In this document: piece by piece, positions 63,401-64,000 of the stretch | Numbering within the stretch: position 1 is the stretch's first letter | How the letters are laid out: every line of letters starts with the position of its first letter | Source of the DNA: Odontesthes bonariensis | Taxonomy: Eukaryota; Chordata; Actinopteri; Atheriniformes; Atherinopsidae | NCBI RefSeq assembly: GCF_027942865.1 | Contig: NC_134513.1 | Coordinates: 35,457,429-35,521,428 of the forward strand | DNA length: 64,000 bases | Direction of reading: 5' to 3' | Position numbers and translations under genes: made by a program | Notes under the pieces: model-generated | The model's input: only the letters and a program-made list of their open reading frames with translations | Database searches by the model: none | Told to the model about the DNA's origin: nothing

Positions 63401-64000
63401 CGAGTTTAGTGTTCAGTGATTCAATGTTTGACCAAAATATCAAAAACCCGACCAACCAGTCCATGTAACGCTTTTAAGCTACGTTTGTTTTTTAAGTTCA
63501 ATTTGTGCAATCAGATTTATTCAAATGAAAAACAAGAGTTTAAAGGATGATTAGATAATGGTACAGTCCAACCACAAGCACAAAACATCTTCCAGTTTGG
63601 TTCAAAATGAAAAGAATGAAAAGTAAACATAGAGACAGTTATCAGTTAAGTAATCAGAAATAATTGTTCATTCAGTCAATCTTGATGGCACAAACTGAGG
63701 AACCCATGAAGCATTACATGGACTTTAAGGTTTTTGTCCTTTCCTTTGTTTTGAAATCTATTTGAGAATTTACAGTATTTTAAATCCCATTCTGGCAAAC
63801 ACTCATTCCTTTTTCTCACTTACTCACATATGTTATCATGCCACTTATGGTTGCTTGATTGATATGTAGGAGGAAGTACAAAATATATACGCAAGAAGAA
63901 CAAGCCACACAAAGGTAGAGAATACTAAATACTTCAGATTCAAGCCCCTGAACATACAGAAAACATTGCTCCTAAAGTCCAACAGCTAAGATGAGCTGAC
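57480..64000. other. Long region without recognised genes
   Basis: AT-rich, with no ORF resembling a known protein and no spliced exon I can support. A perfect 16-bp hairpin lies at 59948-59982. An A-run follows CAATAAA at 60078-60096, possibly a poly(A) signal or retroposed tail. GGGCCACATCTGGCC-like motifs near 63190-63205 recall a common fish repeat. Confidence 0.5.
59948..59982. repeat. Perfect 16-bp hairpin with 3-nt loop
   Basis: CATCCCGACTACCCAC, loop AGG, then its exact complement. No flanking feature explains it. Confidence 0.9.

Overview
The window is nuclear DNA of a teleost fish. The evidence is intronless replication-dependent histone genes with 3' stem-loops, spliced exons of a vertebrate cnot2 gene, and fish-type interspersed repeats (Tc1, hAT, Harbinger-like, TTAA-flanked MITEs, L2-clade LINEs, a Penelope-like fragment). 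The species cannot be named from the sequence alone.

Layout. Positions 1-4.3 kb hold the 5' end of cnot2 on the minus strand: two coding exons and a probable 5' UTR exon, with the rest of the gene beyond the left edge. Positions 4.3-8.3 kb are layered transposon debris (a Tc1 remnant, then a hAT element with a perfect 8-bp target duplication). From 8.8 to 57.4 kb lies a dispersed histone cluster of eleven genes: H2A(+), H4(+), H3(+), H3(+), H4(-), H2A(-), H1(-), then H1(+), H2A(+), H3(-), H4(-). All eleven have intact frames, a 3' histone stem-loop 22-29 nt after the stop, and short TATA/CCAAT-type promoters. No H2B gene is present. Positions 57.4-64 kb show no recognisable gene.

The second half of the cluster is partly an inverted copy of the first. 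H1 plus 1.4 kb upstream, and H2A plus about 0.55 kb downstream, are near-identical between 33.4-37.3 kb and 50.1-54.06 kb. The spacer between H1 and H2A has diverged, which gives a patchwork. The 12.7 kb between the arms is filled by mobile elements, chiefly an almost complete L2-clade LINE (esterase-type ORF1, endonuclease/reverse transcriptase ORF2) inserted inside an older LINE.

The gaps between histone genes carry deeply nested transposons. At 18.5-23.1 kb an element contains a hAT element, which contains two TTAA MITEs sharing one target site and a small element with a helicase-motif relic. At 24.7-26.4 kb there are three levels of nesting. A 1.6-kb DNA element sits inside the promoter of the first H4 gene; two paralogous H4 promoters in the same window preserve the empty site.

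The core and linker histones would act together in S-phase chromatin assembly. Their shared 3' stem-loops imply common processing by the SLBP/U7 snRNP pathway.
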